NCBI GenBank assembly: GCA_024230295.1
Contig: JAAERN010000166.1
Span: 1 to 64,000, forward strand
Source: Planctomycetota bacterium
GTDB taxonomy: Bacteria > Planctomycetota > Phycisphaerae > Phycisphaerales > SM1A02
DNA: 64,000 nucleotides
Direction: 5' to 3'
Part shown: piece by piece, positions 1 through 9,527 of the stretch
Layout: each line of letters starts with the position of its first letter
How positions within the stretch are numbered: the stretch's first letter is position 1
The notes under the pieces: model-generated
Seen by the model: only the letters and a program-made list of their open reading frames with translations
What the model was told of the DNA's origin: nothing
Database searches by the model: none
Position numbers and translations under genes: made by a program

Positions 1-107
1 GCGACCATTGCACGACACAGTCGAAGCTGGCTGAACCACAGCGCTCGCCGACCACTACATCTCATCACCCACTCAAGCACTTGGCGGGCGGTCGAGGTGC
101 TAACCCT

Positions 108-148
108 TATGCAAAAATTGCATAGAGCGGCCGCCGTGCGTTTTTTGC
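108..148. repeat. AT-rich inverted repeat followed by T-tract
   Basis: A perfect 7-bp inverted repeat, TATGCAA and TTGCATA separated by AAA, lies at 108-124. GCAAAAA at 111-117 can alternatively pair with TTTTTGC at 142-148, enclosing the palindrome GCGGCCGC at 127-134. The stretch stands out as AT-rich in GC-rich surroundings. It could be a factor-independent terminator for a gene left of the window or an operator for the small gene that starts at 238. The sequence does not decide between these. Confidence 0.4.
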
Positions 149-237
149 TCTGCGAGCGAAGGGGTTCCGGAGCTTGGCAGGCTCCTCAGTCACATAATCC
201 GACTGCCCCCCACCAGGTGTGAGCACGGGAGTTCACC

Positions 238-607
238 ATGACAATCACCACCGCCGCCGTCCTAGCACTCGCAAGCACCAACCCAACCCTCCACAACTCC
301 ATCAAGGGCCTCGACAGTTGGAATGGAATTCAATCCATTTCCCTGCCTGGCTCCCAATCGAAGTCCATTCGATTGGCGAAACCTGTGGTACTCAACCTCA
401 GCGTTGGTGGCTTCAAGCGAACCGAGGCACTCGATGGAATGGATGGCGAGTTTCGGCTGCAACAGCACGACGGCCGCTTCCACGGCGCACTCAAGTCCCT
501 CCGACACGGCGACTGGATACGGCGAGATACCGAGCCTCCACGACGCCATGGTTGATCTCTCGGACCTGCTTCTGCTCATAAATGCATTCGGCAGCTGCAC
601 CACCTGA
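238..607 (+). pseudogene. Frameshifted remnant of a secreted dockerin-type protein
   Basis: An ATG at 238 has a good ribosome-binding site (GGGAG six bases upstream) and opens a hydrophobic start (MTITTAAVLALAS) that could be a short signal sequence. This frame stops at 555. The frame offset by one base, open from 323 to 607, ends in the residues VDLSDLLLLINAFGSCTT. That is the typical C-terminal dockerin-like F-hand tail of planctomycete secreted proteins (compare the tail of the gene at 53300-54688). The simplest reading is that a plausible start and a plausible tail sit in different frames of one short decayed or internally deleted gene. Only one F-hand loop is visible where dockerins usually have two. 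A sequencing error that splits a small intact gene is the alternative. Confidence 0.45.
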
Positions 608-643
608 GCCCCACGGCCACCATCACCACTTCAGCTTTCCGGT

Positions 644-3600
644 CTACACCACGGCATCTCGAAGAACAGCATTCCACTGTTCCCGAAGCACCCCCGACGT
701 CACAACGACGTCGGATTTGGTGCCATGCCGAGCAGCGCGGTATTCCTCCAGCAGACAGATCATCTGAGCGATACTCGGCGTGAGAGGAGACACCGCAGCG
801 AGTCCCTGATCAACCGCCTGATCCCATGAAGTCATTTCGGCATCAGCGAACACTCCGGACCCCGACAGTCGCCCTGCCAGAGCACGCAGCCACACTGGCA
901 CACGAACCAGCCAAGCGGGATTCGCAGTTGCTAAAAATGATCCACCGAGCAAGCGACCCATGGTCGCCTCTGCTTCGAGCCGGAGCGGATCGTCGTCAGT
1001 TCGTTGCCCGATCGCCCGATCTAACTCCAGTGCCTCCTCGCACACCCATTGCAACCGCTCAGCAGCATCCGTGGCCGCGCCGGCAATCTTCGCCCACACT
1101 CGGTTACATGCCTCATGAAATGCGGATGCGGTTCTCACATCAGCATCGCCGAGACCTGCAAGATCGATGGCGATGACATGTGCATCCCGCCGCAACCGCG
1201 TTTCCCCTCCCCATCTCGTCGCCAGAAGGCCCATTCGGGCGAGGTCGCTGCTGGCGTCGATCGCAGCATCGAGTTCCCCCTGAAGCGAAAACGCCACGAG
1301 CCGCCGCACACCAAGCCGATGCATCGCCGCCTCACCTCCGCGGTATGGACGCACCTCGACATCCACGGCAGTTCCGCGATCAACAAGCACCACCGCAGCC
1401 GGCACCGACTCTGTAGCGACCCGCATCGTTGTCCGGACGGGCAGATCTTCCATGTCCCACACAACATGCCCCTGTGAAGACAACGGGTGCGAGGAGGCGG
1501 CCGAGGACATGGCCTCGCGATACGCCCCTCGCAGTTGGTGTCGTATTGCACCAAAATCTCGACCGGTCGCGAGGACCTGCCCACTAGCTAAGACCTGCCA
1601 TCGTGGAATCAAAGCGTCCGGCAGATCCACGCGGCGGCACTCTGCCGCCGAAATCGCTACTCCAGCACTCCGCGAGGCCGCATCAGCGAGCCGCTGAAAA
1701 AAATCGCCCGTCGTATCGGCGAGTGCCTTGAGGCAGAATTGGACAGACTCATGAAGAGGCATAAATGCTCGCCGAACATCTTTGGGGAGACCCCGCAGAA
1801 CAGCCTCGATCCGCAAGCGTCGAATCCCCGGCACCGACCAGTCCACTCGTTCTGGATCGACATCTCCGATTCGGGCGAGGGGTACGTCGATCGTCAGCCC
1901 GTCGTCGGGTTCGCCCTCCGCAAAGCGATAGCACAACCGCAGTGGGCCGCACCCCAGATCAAGCGTGTCGGGATAGTCCGCCGGATCGTACAAGTCGTGA
2001 CGCGAATCCCGCACCAACTCACGCGGACGAAGTTGAAGCGCATTGACTTCTTCCCTGCTGGCGGCACGAATCCACGATTGCAGCGATTTCATCCCGATCA
2101 CATGGCTGGGGATGCGTTGCTGCCAGAGTTCCTCGCGGCGATACGATGGCAACAGCAGTGTTCGTGTTCGCAGTCGATCTTCAGCCGACTCAATGGCACG
2201 CCGGGCCGCGCGGCTTTCAGCAATCGCGTCCACGCCAAAATCATCGTTGCCACTGACAAAGACATGATCGATAAACACACTCCGCGCCAGTTCCGGATCG
2301 ATCGGCTCGAGATTGACTCGCCGCCCCTTCGAAACAACCAGCCCTCTCAATGAAACTTCTTCAATCGCCGTCGCAAAGCCGCGGCGAGTATCCCACCGCG
2401 GCTTGTTGTACTGACGCTTCACCAAGTGTGGCGCCACGCGAGCAATCCAGGATGGATGAACCGCCGCGCATGTTCGCGCCCAGAGCCGCGAGGTCTCGAC
2501 CAGTTCGCCTGCCATCACCCACAGAGGTTTCTCTCTGGCGATGATGCTGGAGGGATGAATATGGAAGCGGCGACCACCTGGTCCCTCGTAGTCGCCATCA
2601 TCGGTCCGCCGTCCAATCTGCGAAACGAGCCCGCTGAGTAACGCGCGATGCACGGGGCCGGGACGGACCGGCGGATCCTTGGCATGTAGCAACCCCGGTG
2701 TTCTGAGCGCCCGCCTCAACTGACCATGTATGTCTCTCCACTCCAGCATCCGAACCCACGAGAGGTGATTGGTCACACACCATCGCCGCGTGGCCGACGA
2801 TCCTTCATCCTGCCATCGCCGTACGAGATGCTGCCACAATCGGTAGAGACCGAGAAAATCGGAGTCTCCCCCGCCAACCAACTGCCGATGCGCCGCATCG
2901 GCCTGGGACTCCTCACCAGGTGGTCGAAGGCGAGGGTCAGGAATCGCAAGGCCCGCAGCGATGACCAGAACAGCGTCCAGACATCGCCCGTCTCGCCCAG
3001 CAAGCAGCATGCGCGCGACGCGAGGTTCAACCGGCAGGTTGGCCATTTCGCGACCGACAGCAGTGAGCCTTCCCGCCTCCGTTGCGCCAAGATCATCAAG
3101 CAGGCGCTGCGCCTCGTACACACTGGTCCTTCTCGGTCCATCCAGAAAGGGAAACGAGAACGGATCGCCCAAATCGAGTTGGGCCATTCGAAGCAGCACG
3201 CCCGCAAGATCCGTCCGGCGAATCTCCGGCTCGAGTTCCTCCGGCCGCTCAGCGAAGTCTTCATCGGAATACAACCGAATGCACACACCCGGTGCCACGC
3301 GACCTGCTCGACCGGCACGCTGCACTGCCGAAGCTCGAGAGATCGGTTCGACCGGAAGACGCTGCACATGTCGTTTCGCGGACCATCGCCCAACCCGCGC
3401 CAAACCGACGTCCACGACCGCGCGAATCGATGGCACTGTCAAAGACGTTTCCGCCACATTGGTCGAACAGATGATCCGCCGACCCGCCCCACACCGAAGC
3501 ACGCGTTCCTGCGCTGCCATCGAAAGCCGGGCATAGAGCGGCAATACTTGTCGATCGGGGAATATGCCTTCAAGCCGCCGAATGCAGGCCCTAATCTCGC

Positions 3601-4519
3601 GCTCGCCTGGAAGGAACACAAGCGTGTCGCCCTCCCCCCCGGTCAACGAATCGGCCTGTCGCACCGCGTCGGTCACGGCTCGGCTGATTGCATCAGGCCC
3701 TTCCAGATCAATCGCTGCCTGAGCATGAGCGAGTTCGACAGGGAACGCCCTTCCCGACACTTCGATCACGGGCGCGCCGCCGAAGTGTTTGGAAAATCGC
3801 TCCGCCTCGATCGTGGCCGATGTGATGATCAGTCGGAGGTCCGGACGTTTGGCAAGAAGTCGGTGAGCCACTCCGAGCAGAAAGTCGATGTTGACGCTTC
3901 GCTCATGGACCTCATCGAGAATGATCGTGTCGTATTGCTCCAGCTTTGGATCTCCGCCAAGATGCGCCAGCAACATGCCGTCGGTCATGATCGTGACGAG
4001 CGACCCTCGGCCGCCTGATCGATCAAACCTCACCTGATGCCCGATGATTTCTCCCAGAGGCGTCTTGAGTTCGGCGGCGATCCTGGCCGCGACCGAGCGA
4101 GCGGCGACCCGCCGAGGCTGCGTATGCGCAATTGTGCCGAAGACTCCCCGCCCCGCCTCAAGGCAATACCGAGGAAGTTGCGTCGTCTTGCCCGACCCGG
4201 TCTCTCCGCACACGATGACGCACTGCGAAGACGTCATCGCCTCGATGATTTCCTGCTTGTGCCGCGCGATTGGCAGATCGGGATCTGGCGGCATCACCGG
4301 AACCTGGTCCCGTCGTGCTGAAGCCCGAGCCGATGATTCGGCGATTTGCACTTCTACTCGAGCAAGTCCCTGACGAGCGACCGGTTCGTTCTTCCGACCT
4401 TTCAACCGCCTGATCCGTCGGGCAAGTCGCCTTCGATCGACATGCATGCACGTATCGATCGCAGACTGCAACCGCTTCGCAATTGCGCGAACGGACTGAA
4501 ATTGCTCGGATGCAGACAT
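644..4519 (-). CDS. hrpA: ATP-dependent RNA helicase HrpA
   Basis: A 1291-residue DEAH-family helicase whose length matches bacterial HrpA (about 1300). The motor core carries Walker A GETGSGKT near residue 105, DEVH near 202, SAT near 234 and the motif VI arginine finger sequence QRAGRAGR. The rest of the chain is the long HrpA C-terminal half (OB-fold and DUF3418-type region). HrpA proteins unwind RNA and, in E. coli, act on mRNA and stalled ribosomes; that role here is inferred from family membership. I chose the ATG at 4519 rather than an in-frame TTG at 4549, because the latter would reach into the divergent coxB leader. Only about 93 bp separate this start from coxB, so the two genes share a divergent promoter region. 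Confidence 0.93.
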   Translation of the reverse strand: MSASEQFQSVRAIAKRLQSAIDTCMHVDRRRLARRIRRLKGRKNEPVARQGLARVEVQIAESSARASARRDQVPVMPPDPDLPIARHKQEIIEAMTSSQCVIVCGETGSGKTTQLPRYCLEAGRGVFGTIAHTQPRRVAARSVAARIAAELKTPLGEIIGHQVRFDRSGGRGSLVTIMTDGMLLAHLGGDPKLEQYDTIILDEVHERSVNIDFLLGVAHRLLAKRPDLRLIITSATIEAERFSKHFGGAPVIEVSGRAFPVELAHAQAAIDLEGPDAISRAVTDAVRQADSLTGGEGDTLVFLPGEREIRACIRRLEGIFPDRQVLPLYARLSMAAQERVLRCGAGRRIICSTNVAETSLTVPSIRAVVDVGLARVGRWSAKRHVQRLPVEPISRASAVQRAGRAGRVAPGVCIRLYSDEDFAERPEELEPEIRRTDLAGVLLRMAQLDLGDPFSFPFLDGPRRTSVYEAQRLLDDLGATEAGRLTAVGREMANLPVEPRVARMLLAGRDGRCLDAVLVIAAGLAIPDPRLRPPGEESQADAAHRQLVGGGDSDFLGLYRLWQHLVRRWQDEGSSATRRWCVTNHLSWVRMLEWRDIHGQLRRALRTPGLLHAKDPPVRPGPVHRALLSGLVSQIGRRTDDGDYEGPGGRRFHIHPSSIIAREKPLWVMAGELVETSRLWARTCAAVHPSWIARVAPHLVKRQYNKPRWDTRRGFATAIEEVSLRGLVVSKGRRVNLEPIDPELARSVFIDHVFVSGNDDFGVDAIAESRAARRAIESAEDRLRTRTLLLPSYRREELWQQRIPSHVIGMKSLQSWIRAASREEVNALQLRPRELVRDSRHDLYDPADYPDTLDLGCGPLRLCYRFAEGEPDDGLTIDVPLARIGDVDPERVDWSVPGIRRLRIEAVLRGLPKDVRRAFMPLHESVQFCLKALADTTGDFFQRLADAASRSAGVAISAAECRRVDLPDALIPRWQVLASGQVLATGRDFGAIRHQLRGAYREAMSSAASSHPLSSQGHVVWDMEDLPVRTTMRVATESVPAAVVLVDRGTAVDVEVRPYRGGEAAMHRLGVRRLVAFSLQGELDAAIDASSDLARMGLLATRWGGETRLRRDAHVIAIDLAGLGDADVRTASAFHEACNRVWAKIAGAATDAAERLQWVCEEALELDRAIGQRTDDDPLRLEAEATMGRLLGGSFLATANPAWLVRVPVWLRALAGRLSGSGVFADAEMTSWDQAVDQGLAAVSPLTPSIAQMICLLEEYRAARHGTKSDVVVTSGVLREQWNAVLRDAVV

Positions 4520-4612
4520 GACTGAGACAAGGTACTCCCCTTGCAACAATGCGGACTGCCCTGTTATCGTCCGACTCGCCCCTTAGGGCTAGAGCAAGGG
4601 AGTCGGGTATTG

Positions 4613-5623
4613 ATGTTGCATTGTGGACTGGGCGCAGGACTGCTGATGGCCTTGGCTAGGCCACCCCAACTGGCACCCGCTCCTACGCCAACGATGTTCG
4701 ATCCGGTCGGTGTTCCCGCCGAGACCATCTTGGACATCACGTGGCTCCTCATTGGTGTATGTGGCGCCATCGGCGTCATCATGTTCTGCCTGATCGGATT
4801 TGCGATCGTTCGGTGCCGGCGACCAGAAGGCGATGATCGTGAGCCGCCGCAGGTCTACGGGTCTAACCCCATCGAGCTCGCCTGGACCGTCATTCCCCTC
4901 CTGATCGTATTCGTGCTCTTCATGGTGTCCGCTCGCGGCATCTTCGAACTGGAACGAACAAGCCCGCCCGAAGGGTCGACCGAGTTGACCGTCATCGGCC
5001 ATCGATGGTGGTGGGAGTTTGACTATGGCGACCTCGGGGTCGTGACAGCAGGCGAACTGCACGTCCCCATCGACGAAGGCGGCGTCGCAGACCTGTATCT
5101 GACGCTCAAGTCAGCCGATGTCGCCCACTCTTTCTGGGTTCCGCAACTTGGTCCGAAGATGGACGTGATCCCAGATCGCGTCAACCACCTCTGGCTGCAG
5201 GCCAACCGCCCTGGAACATTCGTCGGGCAATGCGCCGAGTACTGCGGTACTCAGCACGCCAACATGCTTATCACCGTCGTCGTGGAATCACGAGAGAACT
5301 TCAACGCATGGGTGCAGAACCAACAGAAAGAAGCCGCAGACGACAGTGCGGTCGCTGCAGGCAAACGCTTGTTCCTTCGAACGGCATGCATCAACTGCCA
5401 CACGGTACGAGGCACGGTCGCCAACGGAACATTCGCACCCGATCTCACGCACCTCATGAGCCGATCGATGATCGGATCAGGTGCCGTTCCAAATACGCCT
5501 GAGAACTTGCGTGAGTGGGTGTGGGACCCACAGAACATCAAGCCCGGATGCGAAATGCCTTCAATGAAACTGTCTCGCAGCGAGGTTGATCTCGTCTGCG
5601 CCTATCTGGAGACTCTCCGGTGA
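4613..5623 (+). CDS. coxB: Cytochrome c oxidase subunit II with C-terminal cytochrome c (caa3 type)
   Basis: This 336-residue subunit passes electrons through CuA to the oxidase core. Two membrane helices (about residues 43-65 and 89-107) precede the cupredoxin domain. The CuA ligands are visible as H172, C207, C211, H215 and M218 (motif CAEYCGTQHANM). A fused cytochrome c follows, with heme motif CINCH at 259-263 and a likely methionine ligand in EMPSM near 315. This fusion is characteristic of caa3-type oxidases. The ATG at 4613 is preferred over an in-frame TTG at 4541 because a GGGAG lies upstream of it and the N-terminus then begins as a hydrophobic export signal. The stop codon overlaps the GTG start of coxA. 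Confidence 0.95.
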   Translation: MLHCGLGAGLLMALARPPQLAPAPTPTMFDPVGVPAETILDITWLLIGVCGAIGVIMFCLIGFAIVRCRRPEGDDREPPQVYGSNPIELAWTVIPLLIVFVLFMVSARGIFELERTSPPEGSTELTVIGHRWWWEFDYGDLGVVTAGELHVPIDEGGVADLYLTLKSADVAHSFWVPQLGPKMDVIPDRVNHLWLQANRPGTFVGQCAEYCGTQHANMLITVVVESRENFNAWVQNQQKEAADDSAVAAGKRLFLRTACINCHTVRGTVANGTFAPDLTHLMSRSMIGSGAVPNTPENLREWVWDPQNIKPGCEMPSMKLSRSEVDLVCAYLETLR

Positions 5624-7293
5624 GCGTGCTGCAACCACCAGCCGGCCCAGACGCCGCCGGCCCCGTTCCCTTCCTCTCTCGTCTGCACGAGTGGGTCACG
5701 ACGGTCGATCACAAAAAGATCGGCACGATGTACATCGTGTGCGGCATCATCTATCTGATCATCGCCGGACTTGAGGCGACGTTGATGCGTTGGCAACTCA
5801 CCTGGCCGGGGATGGACGTGCTGACCCCAGAAGAATTCAACCGACTCTTCACGATGCACGGCACAACGATGGTCTTCTTCGTAGGCATGCCGATTCTTCT
5901 TGGGTCGGCGAACATCCTCATACCACTGATGATCGGGGCCCGCGATCTCGCTTTTCCTCGGCTCAACGCATTCAGTTTCTGGCTGTTCTTCTTCGGATCG
6001 CTGCTGCTGTACTTCTCGTACTTCGGCGGGCAGGGCCTCTACGGAATGGGCTCGGCACCAGACGTTGGATGGTTTGCCTACGCCCCGCTGACGGAACGGA
6101 CGTTCTCGCGAGGCCACAGTACGGACTATTGGATCCTCGGAATCTTCGTAGCGGGCATCGGAAGCACGGCCACGGCGGCCAACTTCATTGCCACAATCCT
6201 CGGTATGCGGTGCCGCGGCATGACGCTCATGAAGATGCCGCTGCTCGTGTGGATCATGCTGGTGGACTCCGTCATCATTCTGCTAGCACTTCCGCCGCTG
6301 GCCGCAGCGCAGATATTGCTGCTCTTCGACCGCTTGCTCGGTGCTCACTTCTTTGATGCGCAGGCGGGAGGTTCCGCCCTGCTCTGGCAGAACCTCTTCT
6401 GGTTCTTCGGGCATCCGGAGGTCTACATTCTGATCCTGCCGGGATTCGCCTTCGTCACGGAGATCATTCCGGTTTTCAGCCGCAAGGTGATCTTCGGCTA
6501 CCCACTCATGGTGGCCGCCACAGTAGCGATCGGATTCATCAGTCTCGGCGTGTGGGCCCACCACATGTTCGTCGTCGGACTAAGCCCGATGCTCAATACC
6601 ATCTTCATGGGGTCGACCATGCTCGTCGGCGTGCCGACCGGCATCAAGATGTTCAACTGGGTCGCCACGATGATCGGCGGACGCATACGGTTCGATACAC
6701 CCATGCTCTATGCCACCGGGTTTCTCTGCCAGTTCCTGCTCGGCGGCCTGACGGGAATCTTTCTTGCCACGGTTCCATTCGACTGGCAGGTCAGCGACTC
6801 CTACTTCGTCGTTGGACACTTCCACTTTGTGCTCTTCGGCGGCCTCGTCTTTGCAATCCTCGCAGCTGTGTTCTACTGGTTCCCCAAGGTCACCGGACGC
6901 ATGATGAACGAGACTCTGGGCAAGTGGCAGTTCTGGCTGCTCGTCATTGGGTTCAACATCACCTTCGGTGCAATGCATGTGTCCGGATTCCTCGGAATGC
7001 CCCGCCGCGTCTACACCTACCACACCGATCGGGGCTGGGACTTCTGGAACCTGCTCACCTCGCTGGGCGTGATCGTCCAGATTCTCGGGTTCGCCCTGTT
7101 CGCGCTGAACCTGGTTCACTCACTCTTCAAGGGCAAGAAGGCCGGGGACGATCCATGGGACGCATGGACGTTGGAGTGGTCTACGACGTCACCGCCGCCA
7201 CCGCACAACTTCGAGGAAGATCCGGTCGTGCACAGCCGCCGTCCTCTGTGGGACCTCAAGCATCCCGATGATCCAGATTGGAAGTACGAGTGA
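5620..7293 (+). CDS. coxA: Cytochrome c oxidase subunit I, A-type heme-copper oxidase
   Basis: The 557-residue catalytic subunit reduces O2 to water and pumps protons across the cytoplasmic membrane. The metal ligands are in place: H80 (low-spin heme), H265 in the FGHPEVY motif with Y269 for the His-Tyr cross-link, H314/H315 for CuB, H400 for heme a3 and H402 for the low-spin heme. The glutamate in GHPEV marks the A1 subfamily, in which it belongs to the D proton channel. About twelve hydrophobic helices are present. The start is GTG in a GTGA overlap with the coxB stop, so the two are probably translationally coupled. Confidence 0.97.
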   Translation: MSVLQPPAGPDAAGPVPFLSRLHEWVTTVDHKKIGTMYIVCGIIYLIIAGLEATLMRWQLTWPGMDVLTPEEFNRLFTMHGTTMVFFVGMPILLGSANILIPLMIGARDLAFPRLNAFSFWLFFFGSLLLYFSYFGGQGLYGMGSAPDVGWFAYAPLTERTFSRGHSTDYWILGIFVAGIGSTATAANFIATILGMRCRGMTLMKMPLLVWIMLVDSVIILLALPPLAAAQILLLFDRLLGAHFFDAQAGGSALLWQNLFWFFGHPEVYILILPGFAFVTEIIPVFSRKVIFGYPLMVAATVAIGFISLGVWAHHMFVVGLSPMLNTIFMGSTMLVGVPTGIKMFNWVATMIGGRIRFDTPMLYATGFLCQFLLGGLTGIFLATVPFDWQVSDSYFVVGHFHFVLFGGLVFAILAAVFYWFPKVTGRMMNETLGKWQFWLLVIGFNITFGAMHVSGFLGMPRRVYTYHTDRGWDFWNLLTSLGVIVQILGFALFALNLVHSLFKGKKAGDDPWDAWTLEWSTTSPPPPHNFEEDPVVHSRRPLWDLKHPDDPDWKYE

Positions 7294-7309
7294 TGCGGAG
7301 GAACCAATC

Positions 7310-7939
7310 ATGACAACCGCCCCAGCAGCACTCGCGCCGCCGGAAGCACTCCCGCAGAACGGCATTGTCAACGGAAAGATCGGCATCGCATGCATGATCA
7401 TTTCCGAGATCGCCTTCTTCGGAACGCTCATCTCCGCATACGTCTTCTATATCGGCCGCGACATCAACGGCCCCTACCCGCAAGAAGTACTCGACGTCTC
7501 CATCGCGCCACTGAAGGTGTTGTTCAACAGTATCTTCCTGCTCATCAGCAGCGTCTGGATCTGGCTGGCCATTCGATCCATGCGGAAGGGTCGCATGGGC
7601 GCCTTCATCTTCTGGTGGGCCCTCACCGTGCTCTGCGGCGCTGAATTCCTCGTCGGCACGGGCTTTGAGTGGTATGACATGATCGTCAACGACGGTGTGT
7701 GGATGGGAACGAATCTCTTTGGAAGCGGCTTCTACACACTCGTCGGATTCCACGCCTTCCACGTCACGATGGGACTGTTCGTCCTGACGCTGATACTCAT
7801 TCTGACCCTGCTTGGACATGTCACTCCCAAGAACGTCGAGAAAGTAGATCTCGTGTCCTGGTACTGGCACTTCGTCGATGGCATCTGGGTCGTCGTGTTC
7901 TTCGTCGTGTACGTCTTTGGAAACATGCCGATCTCATGA
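7310..7939 (+). CDS. coxC: Cytochrome c oxidase subunit III
   Basis: A 209-residue polytopic membrane protein carrying the subunit III pattern SEIAFFGTLISAYVFY near the N-terminus and the closing segment with WYWHFVDGIWVVVF. Subunit III stabilises the oxidase core and its proton uptake. The ATG at 7310 is supported by a strong ribosome-binding site, GCGGAGGAA, just upstream; an earlier in-frame start at 7268 would overlap coxA and is not needed. It lies 16 bp after coxA, and its stop overlaps the next start in an ATGA. Confidence 0.94.
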   Translation: MTTAPAALAPPEALPQNGIVNGKIGIACMIISEIAFFGTLISAYVFYIGRDINGPYPQEVLDVSIAPLKVLFNSIFLLISSVWIWLAIRSMRKGRMGAFIFWWALTVLCGAEFLVGTGFEWYDMIVNDGVWMGTNLFGSGFYTLVGFHAFHVTMGLFVLTLILILTLLGHVTPKNVEKVDLVSWYWHFVDGIWVVVFFVVYVFGNMPIS

Positions 7940-8766
7940 GCACCACCCCTCCCAACGAAAAGTCCCACGGCATCGAACTGCCGCAGCCGACCGCAGGTCC
8001 GATGATCTGTGCCTTCGGGTTAACGCTGATGGCCGCCGGAATCGTTACGAACTGGATCGTCGCCGTCGCGGGCTTCGCCACCTTCGTGGCAGGCGCCATC
8101 AACTGGTTTAGAAACGCCAATCCCGACTCGCTCGAGATGCTGGCAACGCCCGCCGAAGAGAAACCGACGCCGATCGTTCCACGACCCGGATCCGTCGATC
8201 ACCTCGTCGGCGACGCAACCCACCGGGCACGCTTACCGATGGAAATCCACCGATACCGCGATGGCATGATTGGCGGAGCAATCGGTGGAGTCGTTATGGC
8301 GATCTTTGCCGTAGTGTGGGGACTCATCTCTCACGGCTCCCTCTGGTACGCCGTCAACCTGCTTGCAGGAACGCTGCTCTCCGGAGTCACAGACATGTCG
8401 ATGGAAGAACTGCGAGCCTTCCATGCCGAGGGGCTCGTCGTTGGAATCATCATTCAACTGGTGATGTCCATCGCAGTCGGACTGCTCTACGGCGTCATCC
8501 TTCCGATCATTCCCCGAGGAACACTTCTCTTCGCTGCGGTCATCGTGCCGCTCATCTGGTCCGGCCTCACGTGGGCGACCATATCGGTCATCAATCCAGC
8601 GCTTGGCGCGCATATCGAATGGCTCGCATTTATCGCCTCACAAGTTGCGTTCGGGATTACGACCGGCTGGTGGATCATTCGCTGTGGGAAGATCAGCACC
8701 ATGCAGAACTGGCACTATCTCGATCGATTCGGTTTCGAAACACAGGGCAAGGGAGGCGGCTCATGA
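7936..8766 (+). CDS. Multi-pass membrane protein of unknown function in the oxidase cluster
   Basis: A 276-residue protein starting at the ATG of an ATGA overlap with coxC and ending in another ATGA overlap with the following cytochrome gene, so it is firmly part of the operon. Two hydrophobic helices sit near residues 20-55. A soluble linker follows, then at least four more helices: the glycine-rich IGGAIGGVVMAIFAVVWG segment, the LVVGIIIQLVMSIAVGLLYG segment, and two further segments. No heme, copper or iron-sulfur ligand motif is visible. The position suggests a small accessory subunit (subunit IV-like) or assembly factor. That is inference; I do not recognise the family. Confidence 0.75.
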   Translation: MSTTPPNEKSHGIELPQPTAGPMICAFGLTLMAAGIVTNWIVAVAGFATFVAGAINWFRNANPDSLEMLATPAEEKPTPIVPRPGSVDHLVGDATHRARLPMEIHRYRDGMIGGAIGGVVMAIFAVVWGLISHGSLWYAVNLLAGTLLSGVTDMSMEELRAFHAEGLVVGIIIQLVMSIAVGLLYGVILPIIPRGTLLFAAVIVPLIWSGLTWATISVINPALGAHIEWLAFIASQVAFGITTGWWIIRCGKISTMQNWHYLDRFGFETQGKGGGS

Positions 8767-9524
8767 ATCGTCTGCTCATGCTGACACTGGTCATCGCTGC
8801 CGGTTGCGACTGGATGCCCGGCCGGCCAACCGTTCCAGAAGTGACTCGTGGCAACCCCGCGACAGTGCACGGGTTTGCCCCGCTTTGGGCGACCAATTGC
8901 CAGGGATGCCACGGTGAAGAAGGTCTATGGGGACCGGCAAGACCACTCAATGATCCTCTGTATCAATCGCTCGTGACCGACGAGTGGCTCCGAACAACCA
9001 TCTCGGACGGCATCGATGGCACGCTCATGCCCCCCCACTCCGTTGACAATGGTGGCTGGATGACCCCTGAGCAGATCGATTCGGTCGTATCGGGAATGCG
9101 CACCCACTGGACGGACAACCCACCGGCGTACGCAGCACAGTCTCCCGCCATCATCAACTGGAAGAAATCACCCGGCAACACCGACCGGGGACTTGCGGTC
9201 TTCAACACCTATTGCAGCCCGTGCCACGGCGAGAACGGTGTGGGCGCCATGGCAGGCAGCCCGATCGACACGTCGTTCCTCGCACTTGCGAGTGATCAGA
9301 TGATTCGTGCCACCATCGTCTGTGGCCGCCCCGACGTGGGCATGCCGGACTGGCAGGGCAACTTCAACGGCAAGCCTGCGCCGGAGCGTGATGGATTGGC
9401 CCCGCTCACAGAGCGGCAGGTCGCCGATGTCCTAGCTTGGATCACATCGCACCGCGTGGAGTTCCCCGGACAACCGTATCCGGCGTCGGGCAACAACGGT
9501 CCCGGCTACCGAGGAGGCAACTGA
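8763..9524 (+). CDS. Diheme cytochrome c lipoprotein
   Basis: A 253-residue exported protein with a lipobox-like signal (VIAAGC), so it is probably tethered to the outer face of a membrane. Two heme c motifs, CQGCH and CSPCH, lie in two successive cytochrome c folds, each followed by candidate methionine ligands (LMPPH and GMPDW). It sits between the oxidase and Rieske/cytochrome b genes with 4-nt overlap upstream. It is therefore the natural electron carrier between the bc-type complex and CoxB, or the functional substitute for cytochrome c1. Its organisation recalls the cytochrome of planctomycete alternative or bc complexes, but assignment to one named family is uncertain. Confidence 0.88.
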   Translation: MNRLLMLTLVIAAGCDWMPGRPTVPEVTRGNPATVHGFAPLWATNCQGCHGEEGLWGPARPLNDPLYQSLVTDEWLRTTISDGIDGTLMPPHSVDNGGWMTPEQIDSVVSGMRTHWTDNPPAYAAQSPAIINWKKSPGNTDRGLAVFNTYCSPCHGENGVGAMAGSPIDTSFLALASDQMIRATIVCGRPDVGMPDWQGNFNGKPAPERDGLAPLTERQVADVLAWITSHRVEFPGQPYPASGNNGPGYRGGN

Positions 9525-9527
9525 GCC

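Noticed and set aside
2726-4018. 430-codon open frame on the + strand
   Set aside because: It lies fully antisense to hrpA, is composed mainly of Arg, Pro and Ser, has no domain pattern, and results from the GC-rich codon bias of hrpA.
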